From Bradyrhizobium sp. ORS 285 (GTDB lineage Bacteria > Pseudomonadota > Alphaproteobacteria > Rhizobiales > Xanthobacteraceae): a DNA stretch of 64,000 nt. The stretch's first letter is position 1; each line of letters opens with the position of its first letter. Location: positions 4,547,001 through 4,611,000 of the forward strand of contig NZ_LT859959.1 in the NCBI RefSeq assembly GCF_900176205.1. Reading direction: 5' to 3'. The notes beneath the pieces were generated by a model. The model saw only the letters and a program-made list of their open reading frames with translations. It was not told where the DNA came from and searched no databases. This document shows, piece by piece, positions 1-8,656 of this stretch. The translations under genes were made by a program, and so were the position numbers.

Positions 1-2
1 TC

Positions 3-251
3 GACGTGGCGCAGCGCTGCAAGGAGGCGGAGATCGCGATCGAAGGCCATACCGACAATGTCGGCGACGAAGCTGACAATATCGACCTCTCGAAGCGGCG
101 CGCGGCGGCGGTGGTGAGCTACATCAGCGAGGCCGGCATCGACACGTCGCGTATGACTTCGGAAGGCTACGGCCAGAACCGACCGGTCGCCTCCAACGAC
201 AGCGCGGAAGGCCGCGCGCAGAACCGCCGCATCGAATTCGTCGTGAAGTGA
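3..251 (+). CDS. OmpA-family peptidoglycan-binding domain, C-terminal part (5' truncated by window)
   Basis: Only the last 82 residues are present; the reading frame is open from the window edge. They match the C-terminal half of an OmpA-like (MotB/Pal type) domain: GHTDNVG, then an N-x2-LS-x2-RA-type helix (DNIDLSKRRAAAVV), then QNRRIEFVV. This domain binds diaminopimelate in peptidoglycan, so the whole protein is probably an outer-membrane or periplasmic wall-anchoring protein. Its N-terminal architecture cannot be seen. It ends 10 bases before the next gene on the same strand, so the two are probably co-transcribed. Domain call is firm; full-length identity is unknown. Confidence 0.85.
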   Translation, partial: DVAQRCKEAEIAIEGHTDNVGDEADNIDLSKRRAAAVVSYISEAGIDTSRMTSEGYGQNRPVASNDSAEGRAQNRRIEFVVK

Positions 252-261
252 GGCTTACATC

Positions 262-2058
262 ATGATGTACGACCTGACGACGTTCTTCTTCTGGATCCTG
301 CTCGCCATCATCATCGGCGGCTTCGTCGGCTGGCGTACCTGGTCGGATGCGAAGCAACCGGACTGGATGAGAACGTGGCTGTTGCCGGCCATTCTGGCCT
401 TCCTCATCGGCGCACTGATGGCGATGCTGAGCGTGCTGCCCGGCCGCGCCGGGCTGTGGCTCGAGGTCGCGCTGCTGATGGTCGGGGGTTACGTCGTCGG
501 CTGCCTCGTCGGCGGACAGCTGAAGGAGTATGTCGGGATCGGTGACTCCAGCGCGATGTCCCCGGGCGGCCCGGGCAACGTCGCCGCGTTCACGGCACCT
601 GCCCCCGCCCGTCCGTGGGCGGACAGCCCGTCGCCCGCCGCCCAGGCCGCAGCCCAAGTCGAAGCCGATCGCCTGGCTGCGGAGGCCGCAGCGAAGGCGG
701 AGGCCGACCGGCTCGCTGCTGAAGCTGCCGCGAAGGCCGAAGCCGACCGCCTCGCCGCTGAGGCTGCTGCAAAGGCAGAGGCCGACCGTCTTGCTGCCGA
801 AGCTGCTGCGAAGGCGGAGGCCGATCGGCTTGCCGCCGAGGCTGCTGCGAAGGCAGAAGCCGACCGGCTTGCTGCCGAGGTTGCCGCAAAAGCCGAGGCC
901 GACCGGCTTGCCGCCGAGGCTGCTGCGAAGGCAGAAGCCGACCGGCTTGCTGCCGAGGTTGCCGCAAAGGCCGAAGCGGACCGTCTTGCCGCCGAAGCTG
1001 CTGCGAAGGCCGAGGCCGATCGTCTCGCCGCTGAGGCCGCCGCAAAAGCCGAAGCCGACCGTGCTGCTGCGGAAGCTGCGGCAAAGGCGGAAGCTGAACG
1101 CCTTGCCGCCGAGGCCGTCGCGAAGGCCGAGGCGGAGGCTGCACGCCTGGCCGCGGAGGCCACGGCCAAAGCCGAAGCGGATCGCCTGGCTGCCGAAGCG
1201 GCCGCCAAGGTCGAGGCCGAGCGTCTCGCCGCAGACGCCGCAGCCAGCGCGGAGGCCGATCGCCTCGCCGCCGAGGTCGCCGCGTCGGCGGCAGAACCTG
1301 CCCCGGACAACAGCAATGGCGCCGGTGGTGATGGCCGGCCCCCGGCCCTGCCTGCTCCCGATGGCGCGGCCGATGATCTCAAGCTCATCAAGGGCATCGG
1401 ACCGAAGAACGAGGCCATCCTCAACGACATCGGCGTGCATCATTTCAGCCAGATCGCCGAGTGGTCGCCGGCGCATGCCGAGTGGGTCGGCCACCACATG
1501 GCCTTCCCCGGCCGCATCGAGCGCGAGCACTGGATCGCGCAGGCCAAGCTGCTCGCTGCCGGCCTCGACACCGCGCATTCGACCGCGGTGAAATCCGGCG
1601 CGATCACCATCGACGACCAGGCCGACGCGCCGCTGAGCGAAGACGAGGCCCGCTACCTCCTGGCCCACCTGCCGGCGCTGATGCCGCCGGTCGAGAACGA
1701 GGACGCCCACGCCGGCAGCCGGCCGCTCGGCCTCGCCGCGCCCCGTGGCGGACAGGCCGACGACCTCAAGCTGATCAAGGGCATCGGCAAGCAGAACGAG
1801 GCGCGGCTGCATGGCCTCGGCATCTGGCACTTCGATCAGGTCGCTGCCTGGACAAACGAGCACGCCAAATGGGTGGGCTCGTATCTGGCCTTTGCAGGCC
1901 GGATCGAGCGCGAGCAATGGATCTCGCAGGCGAAGGAGCTGGCCAGCGGCGGAACGACGGAGTTCTCCAGGCGCGCCGAAGCAGGCCTGGTGAAATCGTC
2001 GCTCGACGACGGCTCACGTGGGCAGGACAACATCGAGGTGGTGCAGCCGCGCGAGTAG
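262..2058 (+). CDS. membrane-anchored Ala-rich coiled-coil repeat protein with two C-terminal helix-hairpin-helix domains
   Basis: 598 residues. The N-terminus has two to three hydrophobic segments (about residues 5-20, 38-57 and 64-85), so the protein is membrane anchored. Residues about 131-345 are some 16 copies of a 13-residue unit close to AEADRLAAEAAAK, expected to form a long charged helix or coiled coil. The C-terminal part carries two copies, about residues 371-434 and 500-563, of a domain starting DDLKLIKGIG, the helix-hairpin-helix module annotated as 'flap endonuclease-1-like' or DUF4332-like. No nuclease catalytic residues are evident, so DNA or protein binding is more likely than catalysis. 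The gene follows an OmpA-domain gene by 10 bases, which hints at an envelope role. The translation begins at the first of two adjacent ATGs. Function unknown. Confidence 0.85.
   Translation: MMYDLTTFFFWILLAIIIGGFVGWRTWSDAKQPDWMRTWLLPAILAFLIGALMAMLSVLPGRAGLWLEVALLMVGGYVVGCLVGGQLKEYVGIGDSSAMSPGGPGNVAAFTAPAPARPWADSPSPAAQAAAQVEADRLAAEAAAKAEADRLAAEAAAKAEADRLAAEAAAKAEADRLAAEAAAKAEADRLAAEAAAKAEADRLAAEVAAKAEADRLAAEAAAKAEADRLAAEVAAKAEADRLAAEAAAKAEADRLAAEAAAKAEADRAAAEAAAKAEAERLAAEAVAKAEAEAARLAAEATAKAEADRLAAEAAAKVEAERLAADAAASAEADRLAAEVAASAAEPAPDNSNGAGGDGRPPALPAPDGAADDLKLIKGIGPKNEAILNDIGVHHFSQIAEWSPAHAEWVGHHMAFPGRIEREHWIAQAKLLAAGLDTAHSTAVKSGAITIDDQADAPLSEDEARYLLAHLPALMPPVENEDAHAGSRPLGLAAPRGGQADDLKLIKGIGKQNEARLHGLGIWHFDQVAAWTNEHAKWVGSYLAFAGRIEREQWISQAKELASGGTTEFSRRAEAGLVKSSLDDGSRGQDNIEVVQPRE
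652..1297 (+). repeat. 39-bp in-frame tandem repeat array inside the HhH-repeat gene
   Basis: Degenerate 39-bp units encode 13-residue AEADRLAAEAAAK-like repeats, about 16 copies. Synonymous differences are scattered between copies, but stretches around 820-960 are nearly identical, which suggests recent unit duplication. Such arrays change copy number easily and may be mis-assembled from short reads. Confidence 0.9.
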
Positions 2059-2098
2059 GACGACCATCAGCCAAGTCCCAGCGCGCTGGCAGCTACGG

Positions 2099-2256
2099 CG
2101 CCCTCTCCCCTTGCGGGAGAGGGCATGCAAGGTCGCTGTGCAAGCTCGGTTGGGTGAGGGGTATCTTTCGGCGAACGCTACTCGCGGAGAGAACCCCTCA
2201 CCCAAGCGCGCATGTGGACAGGCCGTACATGCCCTCTCCCGCAAGGGGAGAGGGCG
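2099..2256. repeat. palindromic intergenic element with perfect 29-bp terminal arms
   Basis: The left arm (2099-2127) and right arm (2228-2256) are perfect reverse complements. Each also contains a short internal inverted repeat (ccctctcccc / gggagaggg). An inner pair, ggtgaggggt near 2154 and acccctcaccc near 2203, lets the whole 158 bp fold into one long cruciform. It lies downstream of the HhH-repeat gene. This is the style of element scattered in Bradyrhizobium intergenic regions. Confidence 0.85.
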
Positions 2257-2316
2257 CAATCGCTGGCACCGCGCTCACCCTCCGATGTACAGCGAGTAGC
2301 AGACAGCGCACGGTCT

Positions 2317-2475
2317 GTAGGGTGGGCAAAGGCGCTGCCGTGCGCTCTCCTCACGGGAAGTCGCGGTGGCGCCGTGCCCACCGTCTTGCCGCTTGCCGTG
2401 CTGGACAATGGTGGGCACGGCGCGCGACAGCAAGACTCAAACATCCGCCCTGCCCGGCGCCTTTGCCCACCCTAC
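2317..2475. repeat. second palindromic element, 19-bp perfect arms
   Basis: The arms gtagggtgggcaaaggcgc (2317-2335) and its exact reverse complement (2457-2475) bound a region with further internal complementarity (gtgcccaccg near 2376, gtgggcacgg near 2411). It abuts the 3' end of the convergent MFS transporter gene, so it may also act as a transcription barrier. Together with the preceding element it fills the whole 2059-2479 gap; no gene is seen there. Confidence 0.8.
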
Positions 2476-2479
2476 GCCT

Positions 2480-4063
2480 CTACTCAGCCAGCTCCACCGG
2501 CTCGTTGCGCGACGGGCCGGCCAGCGGGCGCTCCTCCATCAGGATCATGCACACCGAGGCGCAGGCCAGCATGAGCGTGGCCGCAGCATAGACGAAGCGG
2601 AAGGCGTGGATCATGTCGGCCTCCGCAATACCGCTGACGGCGCCGTGGGCGCCCTCGGCGAGCGAGATGTCGGCGCCGAGCACCATCAACAGGATGGCGC
2701 TGAAGGCTGCCACCGTGAACGAGGACATCATCGAGCGGAAGAAGTTCATGGCGCCGGTGATGGTGCCGATCTGCGAGCGGTCGACCGCGTTCTGCAGCGA
2801 CACCACTGAGATCGGAAACGCGGTGCCGAGGCCGATGCCGAACACCGACAGCAGCACCATCAAGACCCACAGCGACGGGGTCGTCACCGTCATGACAGCG
2901 GCGGCGATCGTGCCGATCAACGTCCCGACAATGGCGACGCGCTTGTAATGCTTGACGCGCGCCATCGTACGGCCGGCGATCGCAGCACCAAAGGTCGAGA
3001 TCGCCGCGATCGGGATGAGGCCGAGGCCGGCCTGGCTCGGCGTCAGGTGATAGACCAGCTCATAGTAGAGCGGCAGGTGCACGGTCAGGCCGATCAGTGC
3101 GCCCAGCGCGCAGCCGCTCGCGAGCATGCCATAGGGCACGACGGTGCCGCCCATCAGCGACAACGGCAGGAACGGCTCGTCGGCCCGCTTGGCGTGCCAG
3201 ACGAAGGCGAGGCCCAGAGCCACGGCGCTGCCGATCATCGCCAGGATGGTCGGCGACAGCCAGGCCAGCTTATGGCCGCCCCAGGTCAGCACCAGCATGA
3301 ACACGACGGCGGAAGCCATCAGCAAGAGCCCGCCGGCCCAGTCGACCTTGCGCAGCCGGTGATAGACCGGCAGCCGGCCCATCTTGGGCAGCAGCAGCGC
3401 CAGCGCCGCGATTGCCAGGGGAACGTTGATCCAGAAGATCATCGACCAGTGCAGGTGATCGGCAAAGAACCCGCCGATCACCGGACCCAACAGCCCCGCC
3501 AGCAGCCAGACGCCGCTGAAATAGGCCTGGTACTGGCCGCGCTCGCGCGGGCTGACCACGTCGGAAATCACGGTCTGCACGACCGGCATGATGCCGCCGC
3601 CGCCGAGGCCCTGCAGGCCGCGGGCAAGGATCAGCACCGGCATGTTCGGCGCGAGCGCGCAGACCACCGAGCCGACCACGAAAAGGCTGAGCGCGGTGAT
3701 GATCATCGAGCGCCGGCCATAGATGTCGCACAGCGTGCCGAACACTGGCGCGACGGCGGTCGAGGCCAGCAGATAGGCCGTGATCACCCAGGAGAGATTG
3801 GTCACATCCTGGAACTCGCGGCCGATGGTCGGCAGCGCGGTCGCGACGATGGTCTGGTCGAGCGCGGCCAGGAACATCGTCAGCAGCAGGCTCATCAGGA
3901 TGGTGCGGACCTCGGCCTGCGTCAGCGGCACCTGGGCCGCGAGCGGCGGCGCATCTTCGATCGCCTGCACCTGCGGCGGGATCGCCGGCAGCTCGGCTGC
4001 GAGCTCCTCGGGCAAGGATGGGGACGCGGCAGGGTAATGGCTCTGCCGATCAAACTTGTTCAT
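2480..4063 (-). CDS. MFS drug exporter, DHA2 (EmrB/QacA) family
   Basis: 527 residues, the usual size for a 14-transmembrane-segment DHA2 proton antiporter that exports toxic organic compounds across the inner membrane. A hydrophilic N-terminal tail of about 50 residues precedes TM1. Family motifs are visible: LDQTIVATALPTIG in TM1, GTLCDIYGRR (motif A) after TM2, and LLGPVIGGFF (motif C) in TM5. The C-terminal tail is short. No membrane-fusion (EmrA-like) partner is next to it, so substrate and partner cannot be deduced. Monocistronic: its 3' end meets a palindromic repeat and its 5' side faces the YcgN-type gene on the same strand 170 bases away. Confidence 0.92.
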   Translation of the reverse strand: MNKFDRQSHYPAASPSLPEELAAELPAIPPQVQAIEDAPPLAAQVPLTQAEVRTILMSLLLTMFLAALDQTIVATALPTIGREFQDVTNLSWVITAYLLASTAVAPVFGTLCDIYGRRSMIITALSLFVVGSVVCALAPNMPVLILARGLQGLGGGGIMPVVQTVISDVVSPRERGQYQAYFSGVWLLAGLLGPVIGGFFADHLHWSMIFWINVPLAIAALALLLPKMGRLPVYHRLRKVDWAGGLLLMASAVVFMLVLTWGGHKLAWLSPTILAMIGSAVALGLAFVWHAKRADEPFLPLSLMGGTVVPYGMLASGCALGALIGLTVHLPLYYELVYHLTPSQAGLGLIPIAAISTFGAAIAGRTMARVKHYKRVAIVGTLIGTIAAAVMTVTTPSLWVLMVLLSVFGIGLGTAFPISVVSLQNAVDRSQIGTITGAMNFFRSMMSSFTVAAFSAILLMVLGADISLAEGAHGAVSGIAEADMIHAFRFVYAAATLMLACASVCMILMEERPLAGPSRNEPVELAE

Positions 4064-4234
4064 GGGGATAAATTGCTACGCCGCGCGCGGCCAACGCCGC
4101 GCAGATTCGCCAGATAGCGAACTACTTAAGGCATAATTTTCCCTTGCGGCAGCGGGCCGTGCGCATGGGTGTATCCCGACAGCACGGGACTGGTCGCACC
4201 ATCGTGACTTGCTGCGCGTGCGAAGTGATCGCGC

Positions 4235-4747
4235 CTATTTTGGCCGGCGCTTGAGCTTGGCGCGCTTGGGCAGCAGCACCGGCCATTGCACGATGTGATC
4301 CTCGAGCTGGTCGTCGGGAACGTCGTCCTCGGTGCCCTCGACCCGGCCGCGCACGGACACGCCGGCTTCATGCACCGTCTGAGGATCGCCCGAAATCAGC
4401 GGGTGCCACCAATAGAGGTCGCGTCCCTCCGCCGCCAGCCGGTAGCCGCAGCTCGGCGGCAGCCAGGTGATGGTACGGACATTCTCAGGCGTCAGGCGAA
4501 CGCAGTCGGGCACCTGCTCGGAGCGGTTCGGGTAGTCCTTGCAGGCACATAGGCCGGCATCCAGAAGCTTGCAGGAAATGTGGGTGAAGTAGATGTCGCC
4601 GGTATCCTCGTCCTCGAGCTTCTCGAGGCAACAGCGCCCGCAGCCGTCGCACAGGCTTTCCCATTCCGCCTCCGACATCTCCTCCAAGGTCTTGGTTTTC
4701 CAGAACATTCCCTCCTGGCCCGAGGGACGTTTCAGCGGTGCGGTCAT
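4235..4747 (-). CDS. YcgN-family (UPF0260) cysteine-cluster protein
   Basis: 170 residues from the chosen ATG; the frame stays open upstream to 4855, but homologues start close to MTAPLKRP, so the shorter start is preferred. A tight cysteine motif CDGCGRCC (about residues 34-41) followed by further cysteines ([17 protein letters not shown], then DCVR and a CGYR) marks the UPF0260/YkgJ-like CxxCxxCC family, thought to bind a metal or iron-sulfur cluster. The biochemical function is not established. The tail is lysine/arginine rich. Confidence 0.88.
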   Translation of the reverse strand: MTAPLKRPSGQEGMFWKTKTLEEMSEAEWESLCDGCGRCCLEKLEDEDTGDIYFTHISCKLLDAGLCACKDYPNRSEQVPDCVRLTPENVRTITWLPPSCGYRLAAEGRDLYWWHPLISGDPQTVHEAGVSVRGRVEGTEDDVPDDQLEDHIVQWPVLLPKRAKLKRRPK

Positions 4748-5068
4748 CGGGCGATTCCAAGGGGGCGCGGCGTGGCCGCCATCTAGGTGCCCGGCCCCTT
4801 CACGCGCAAGGGGCGCACGCGGCGGTTCATCAAGCACGTTAGCTTTGTGCATCAAATTGTGACGGGAACCCGTTGGTTTGTGCCACCTGCTCAGCTAGAT
4901 ATCGGCTACACAAGAGGCTTGAGTCACTCCGGCGGCGTGTGCAGGGCCATCCAGCCCGGTGCCTTGGGTTTGCCGCAACATACGCGCAAGACCCTTCGAT
5001 GGCCCCCAGCCCCCATGCTGAGTGCTTTCGAAGCCCGCTGACACGCTTTCGAAACGACCAGGGTTCCC
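4748..5068. other. divergent intergenic region, no gene seen
   Basis: 321 bases between the minus-strand YcgN-type gene and the plus-strand penicillin-binding protein gene. It must contain both promoters, but no convincing -35/-10 pair, hairpin or repeat was identified. Reading frames across it lack start and codon-bias support. Confidence 0.4.
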
Positions 5069-7351
5069 GTGCGGCAGATCATTCCAGACGATTGGAAGAA
5101 GCGGATCAACAATTTCCGCCTGGATCTCGACGCCCGATTCGATTCGGCGCTGTTCTCCTCGCTGCGCGGCACCCGCGAACTCTACGAGCGCTACTCGGCG
5201 TTCATGGACCGCTTCTATGTCGGCGGCTGGAAGCGCTGGGTGTTCGTCGAGCCGCTGTCGGAGGCGGCCACCATCGGCCTCGGCGGCCTGGTGCTGATGC
5301 TGGCGCTGGCCATCCCGGCGTTCCGGGAGACCGCCGACGAGGACTGGCTGAAGAAGTCCGATCTCGCGGTCACCTTCCTCGACCGTTACGGCAACCCGAT
5401 CGGCAGCCGCGGCATCAAGCACAACGACTCGATCCCGCTGGAAGACTTCCCGGACAATCTGATCAAGGCGACGCTCGCGACCGAGGACCGCCGCTTCTAC
5501 GACCATTTCGGCATCGACTTCCCCGGCCTCGCGCGTGCGCTCGTGACCAACGCCCAGGCCGGCGGCGTCCGCCAGGGCGGCTCCTCGATCAGCCAGCAGC
5601 TCGCCAAGAACCTGTTCCTGTCGAACGAGCGCACCATCGAGCGCAAGGTCAACGAGGCGTTCCTGGCGATCTGGCTCGAAACCCGCCTGACCAAGAACGA
5701 GATCCTCAAGCTGTATCTCGACCGCGCCTATATGGGCGGCGGCACCTTCGGCGTCGACGGCGCGGCGCATTTCTACTTCAACAAGTCGGTGCGCGACATC
5801 AACCTGTCGGAAGCCGCGATGCTGGCCGGCCTGTTCAAGGCGCCGACCAAGTTCGCCCCGCACATCAACCTGCCCGCCGCCCGCGCCCGCGCCAACGTCG
5901 TGCTCGACAATCTGGTCGATGCCGGCTTCATGACCGAGGGCCAGGTGTTCGGCGCCCGCCGCAACCCGGCCTTCGCCGTCGACCGTCGCGACGAAAGCTC
6001 GCCGAACTACTTCCTCGACTATGCCTTCGACGAGATGCGCAAGCTGGTCGACACGTTCCCGAAGTCCTATACCGAGCGCGTGTTCGTGGTGCGGACCTCG
6101 ATCGACATGACCGTGCAGCACGCCGCCGACGAGGCGATCGAGAACCAGCTGCGCCAGTTCGGCCGCGACTATCACGCGACCCAGGCCGCGACCGTGGTGT
6201 CCGATCTCGACGGCGGTATTCGCGCCATGGTCGGCGGCCGCGACTACGGCGCGAGCCAGTTCAACCGCGCCACCGACGCCTACCGCCAGCCGGGCTCGTC
6301 GTTCAAGCCTTATGTCTACACCACCGCCCTGCTCAACGGCTTCAAGCCGACCTCGATTGTGGTCGACGGCCCGGTCTGCATCGGCAATTGGTGCCCGCAG
6401 AACTATGGCCACTCCTATTCCGGCTCGGTGACGCTGACCCAGGCCATCACGCGCTCGATCAACGTCGTGCCGGTGAAGCTGTCGATCGCGCTCGGCGGCA
6501 AGGACGGCCCCAAGGCCGGCCGCGCCAAGATCGTAGAGGTCGCCCGCCGCTTCGGCCTCAAGGCGCCGCTGCCGGACACGCCGTCGATGCCGATCGGCTC
6601 GGACGAGGTGACGGTGCTGGAGCATGCCGTGGCCTACGCGACCTTCCCGAACAAGGGCAGGTCGGTGACGCCGCATTCCGTGCTGGAGGTGCGCACCGGC
6701 GCCGGCGATTTGGTGTGGCGCTGGGACCGCGACGGGCCGAAGCCGAAGCAGGCGATCCCCGCCTCCGTTGCCGCCGACATGGCGGGCATGATGAGCCACG
6801 TCGTCAGCGAGGGCACCGCGCGCCGCGCCGCGCTCGACGGCATTCCGACTGCCGGCAAGACCGGCACCACCAATGCCTATCGTGACGCCTGGTTCGTCGG
6901 TTACACCGGCAACTTCACCTGCGCGGTCTGGTACGGCAATGACGATTATTCGCCGACCAACCGCATGACCGGCGGCTCGCTGCCGGCGCAGACCTGGCAC
7001 GACATCATGGTCGCCGCGCATCAGGGCGTCGAGGTCAAGGAGCTGCCCGGCGTCGGCATGGGCGAGAAGCTGCCGCCGCAGCCGCCGTCCGCGGCGATGG
7101 CGCAGGCTGGCCAGCCGAAGACGCTGGAGATCAAGCCCGGTCCGCCGCCGATCCTGACGCGCCGCGGCGCCGAGGTGCTGGTGCAGGTGGAGAAGATGCT
7201 GGACGATGCCGCGCGCGTCGCCGAGAAGGCTGCGCCTGCCGATCCGAAGAAGCCCGGCAAGCCGGTGTCGTCGAGTGCGCTGGCGTTTCCCGAGAATTAT
7301 GCCACGGCCACCGCCGACAGCGTGACCACCCCTGCCTTGCGCAAGAACTGA
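5069..7351 (+). CDS. class A penicillin-binding protein (PBP1A-type glycosyltransferase/transpeptidase)
   Basis: 760 residues, bifunctional cell-wall synthase. After a hydrophobic segment (about residues 68-86) comes a GT51 domain with the catalytic glutamate E139 in ATEDRRFYDHFGID and the QGGSSISQQLAKN motif, which polymerises lipid II. The transpeptidase domain follows: nucleophile S410 in SSFK, SIN as the SxN motif, and K597-TG. The C-terminus is a proline/lysine-rich periplasmic tail. Chosen start is GTG at 5069 with aggg upstream; a longer frame open from 4873 lacks any support. The DUF1214 gene begins 15 bases downstream, so the two are probably co-transcribed. Confidence 0.95.
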   Translation: MRQIIPDDWKKRINNFRLDLDARFDSALFSSLRGTRELYERYSAFMDRFYVGGWKRWVFVEPLSEAATIGLGGLVLMLALAIPAFRETADEDWLKKSDLAVTFLDRYGNPIGSRGIKHNDSIPLEDFPDNLIKATLATEDRRFYDHFGIDFPGLARALVTNAQAGGVRQGGSSISQQLAKNLFLSNERTIERKVNEAFLAIWLETRLTKNEILKLYLDRAYMGGGTFGVDGAAHFYFNKSVRDINLSEAAMLAGLFKAPTKFAPHINLPAARARANVVLDNLVDAGFMTEGQVFGARRNPAFAVDRRDESSPNYFLDYAFDEMRKLVDTFPKSYTERVFVVRTSIDMTVQHAADEAIENQLRQFGRDYHATQAATVVSDLDGGIRAMVGGRDYGASQFNRATDAYRQPGSSFKPYVYTTALLNGFKPTSIVVDGPVCIGNWCPQNYGHSYSGSVTLTQAITRSINVVPVKLSIALGGKDGPKAGRAKIVEVARRFGLKAPLPDTPSMPIGSDEVTVLEHAVAYATFPNKGRSVTPHSVLEVRTGAGDLVWRWDRDGPKPKQAIPASVAADMAGMMSHVVSEGTARRAALDGIPTAGKTGTTNAYRDAWFVGYTGNFTCAVWYGNDDYSPTNRMTGGSLPAQTWHDIMVAAHQGVEVKELPGVGMGEKLPPQPPSAAMAQAGQPKTLEIKPGPPPILTRRGAEVLVQVEKMLDDAARVAEKAAPADPKKPGKPVSSSALAFPENYATATADSVTTPALRKN

Positions 7352-7366
7352 CGACAGCGAATTCCC

Positions 7367-7948
7367 GTGCGGCTGCTCTTCATCACCTTGCTCGCGCTGC
7401 TGATCGCCACCGGCGTCGGCGTCGGCGCGACCTGGATCACCACCACCCGCGGCACCGAGTTCGGCACGCTGACGATCGGCGCCTGGACCGCGCGTCCGAA
7501 GACCGGCACCGCCGATGTCGACCCCTATGCGCGCGCCACCATCACCCGCAACGGCGAGCTGCCGATCGGCACCGGCGACGGCGTCGCCTTCACCGCCACC
7601 AAGGACGACAAGAACAAGCCGCTCGACGGCCGCTGCGACATCCTCGTCAGCGGCGTGACGCCACCGGCGCGCTTCTGGACGATCACGCTGTACGACCGCA
7701 AAGGCCATCTCGTCGCCAACACGCTGCAACGCTACGGCTTCACCAGCCAGGAGCTGGTGCGCGGCGCCGACGGCTCGTTCGAAATCCGGGTCGCCGCGCG
7801 CTCGCGCGCCGGCAATTGGCTGCCGACCGGCGGCATCGAGCGCTATTCGCTGATGCTGCGGTTGTACGACACTCCCGTCGGCGTCGCGACGCGCACCCAG
7901 CGCGATGCGCCGATGCCCGCGATCACCACCGTGGGCTGCCCGTCATGA
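7367..7948 (+). CDS. DUF1214 domain protein, membrane anchored
   Basis: 193 residues with one N-terminal signal-anchor (residues 2-24) and a periplasmic DUF1214 domain (features such as PARFWTITLYDRKGHLVANTLQRYGF and NWLPTGG near the C-terminus). DUF1214 is usually fused to DUF1254 in one polypeptide; here the two halves are separate adjacent genes. GTG start at 7367. Its TGA stop overlaps the next ATG (ATGA), implying translational coupling. Function unknown; some single-chain homologues are secreted proteins of unclear activity. Confidence 0.85.
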   Translation: MRLLFITLLALLIATGVGVGATWITTTRGTEFGTLTIGAWTARPKTGTADVDPYARATITRNGELPIGTGDGVAFTATKDDKNKPLDGRCDILVSGVTPPARFWTITLYDRKGHLVANTLQRYGFTSQELVRGADGSFEIRVAARSRAGNWLPTGGIERYSLMLRLYDTPVGVATRTQRDAPMPAITTVGCPS

Positions 7949-8529
7949 TCCGGCTGCTGTTCACGATTCTGGTCGGCGTGCTGCTCGGCGGCGTCGTCCA
8001 TCTCGTCAGCGTGCTGGCCCTGCCCCGCATCTCGACGCAGGACGCCTATTCGCGCCTGACGCCGATGACCAAGCTCAACGCAGTCACGCCGCTGCCGCTC
8101 GCCGATCCCAACAACTCGCCGATGCCGTTCATGGACCCGGCTTTCGCGATGGCGATCTGCCGCTACGACCTCTCAGACGGGCCGATCAAGCTGACGGTGC
8201 CGGTGAGCCAAGCTTACACGTCGGTCTCGTTCTACACGCGCAACGAGATCGCCTATTACGCCATCAACGACCGCTCCGCGGGCAAGCGCGTCATCGAGCT
8301 CGACCTGATGACCGAAGCCCAGCACGAAGATCTGCCCGAGGACGAGGAGGTCACCGCGGCCGACCGGCTGATCATCGATTCGCCGACGACCACGGGGCTC
8401 ATCGTGTTGAAGGCGCTCGCGGCCGAACCCGGCCTCATGCCCCAGGCGCAGGCCTCCCTTGCGTCGGCCACCTGCGGCGTGCAGGCGGAGGCGCCCGCCA
8501 AGGCTGAAAAGCCGCGCGGCAAGCGCTGA
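7945..8529 (+). CDS. DUF1254 domain protein, membrane anchored
   Basis: 194 residues starting at the ATG that overlaps the DUF1214 stop codon. One N-terminal transmembrane segment (residues 2-24), then a DUF1254-like segment: TQDAYSRLTPM, NSPMPFMDPAFAMAICRYDL, and SVSFYTRNEIAYYAINDR. The tail is rich in Lys/Ala/Arg. The tight pairing with the preceding DUF1214 gene suggests the two products form one periplasmic heteromer. The longer frame open from 7816 lies inside the upstream gene and was rejected. Confidence 0.85.
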   Translation: MIRLLFTILVGVLLGGVVHLVSVLALPRISTQDAYSRLTPMTKLNAVTPLPLADPNNSPMPFMDPAFAMAICRYDLSDGPIKLTVPVSQAYTSVSFYTRNEIAYYAINDRSAGKRVIELDLMTEAQHEDLPEDEEVTAADRLIIDSPTTTGLIVLKALAAEPGLMPQAQASLASATCGVQAEAPAKAEKPRGKR

Positions 8530-8656
8530 ATGGTACGTCGCTAAGCGGACCTTCGATCAATTCAACAACGCGCTCTTCATCCTTCGTGGCATAGTGTTCA
8601 TCGCGCTCCGTTGCTATGACGGTTCAGGACGGCGAAGTTTCGCTTATCAGCAGGTC

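Noticed and set aside
652..1297. CRISPR-like tandem repeats
   Set aside because: Contiguous coding 39-bp repeats with no spacers; they encode a coiled-coil region.
124..1917. 597-residue open frame on the minus strand
   Set aside because: Antisense shadow of the Ala-rich repeat gene; composition is a GC-codon artefact with no domain.
2948..4117. 389-residue plus-strand frame
   Set aside because: Lies opposite the DHA2 exporter gene; His/Arg/Gln-rich translation typical of antisense frames.
4895..7729. 944-residue minus-strand frame
   Set aside because: Antisense of the penicillin-binding protein; the plus-strand frame has all catalytic motifs.
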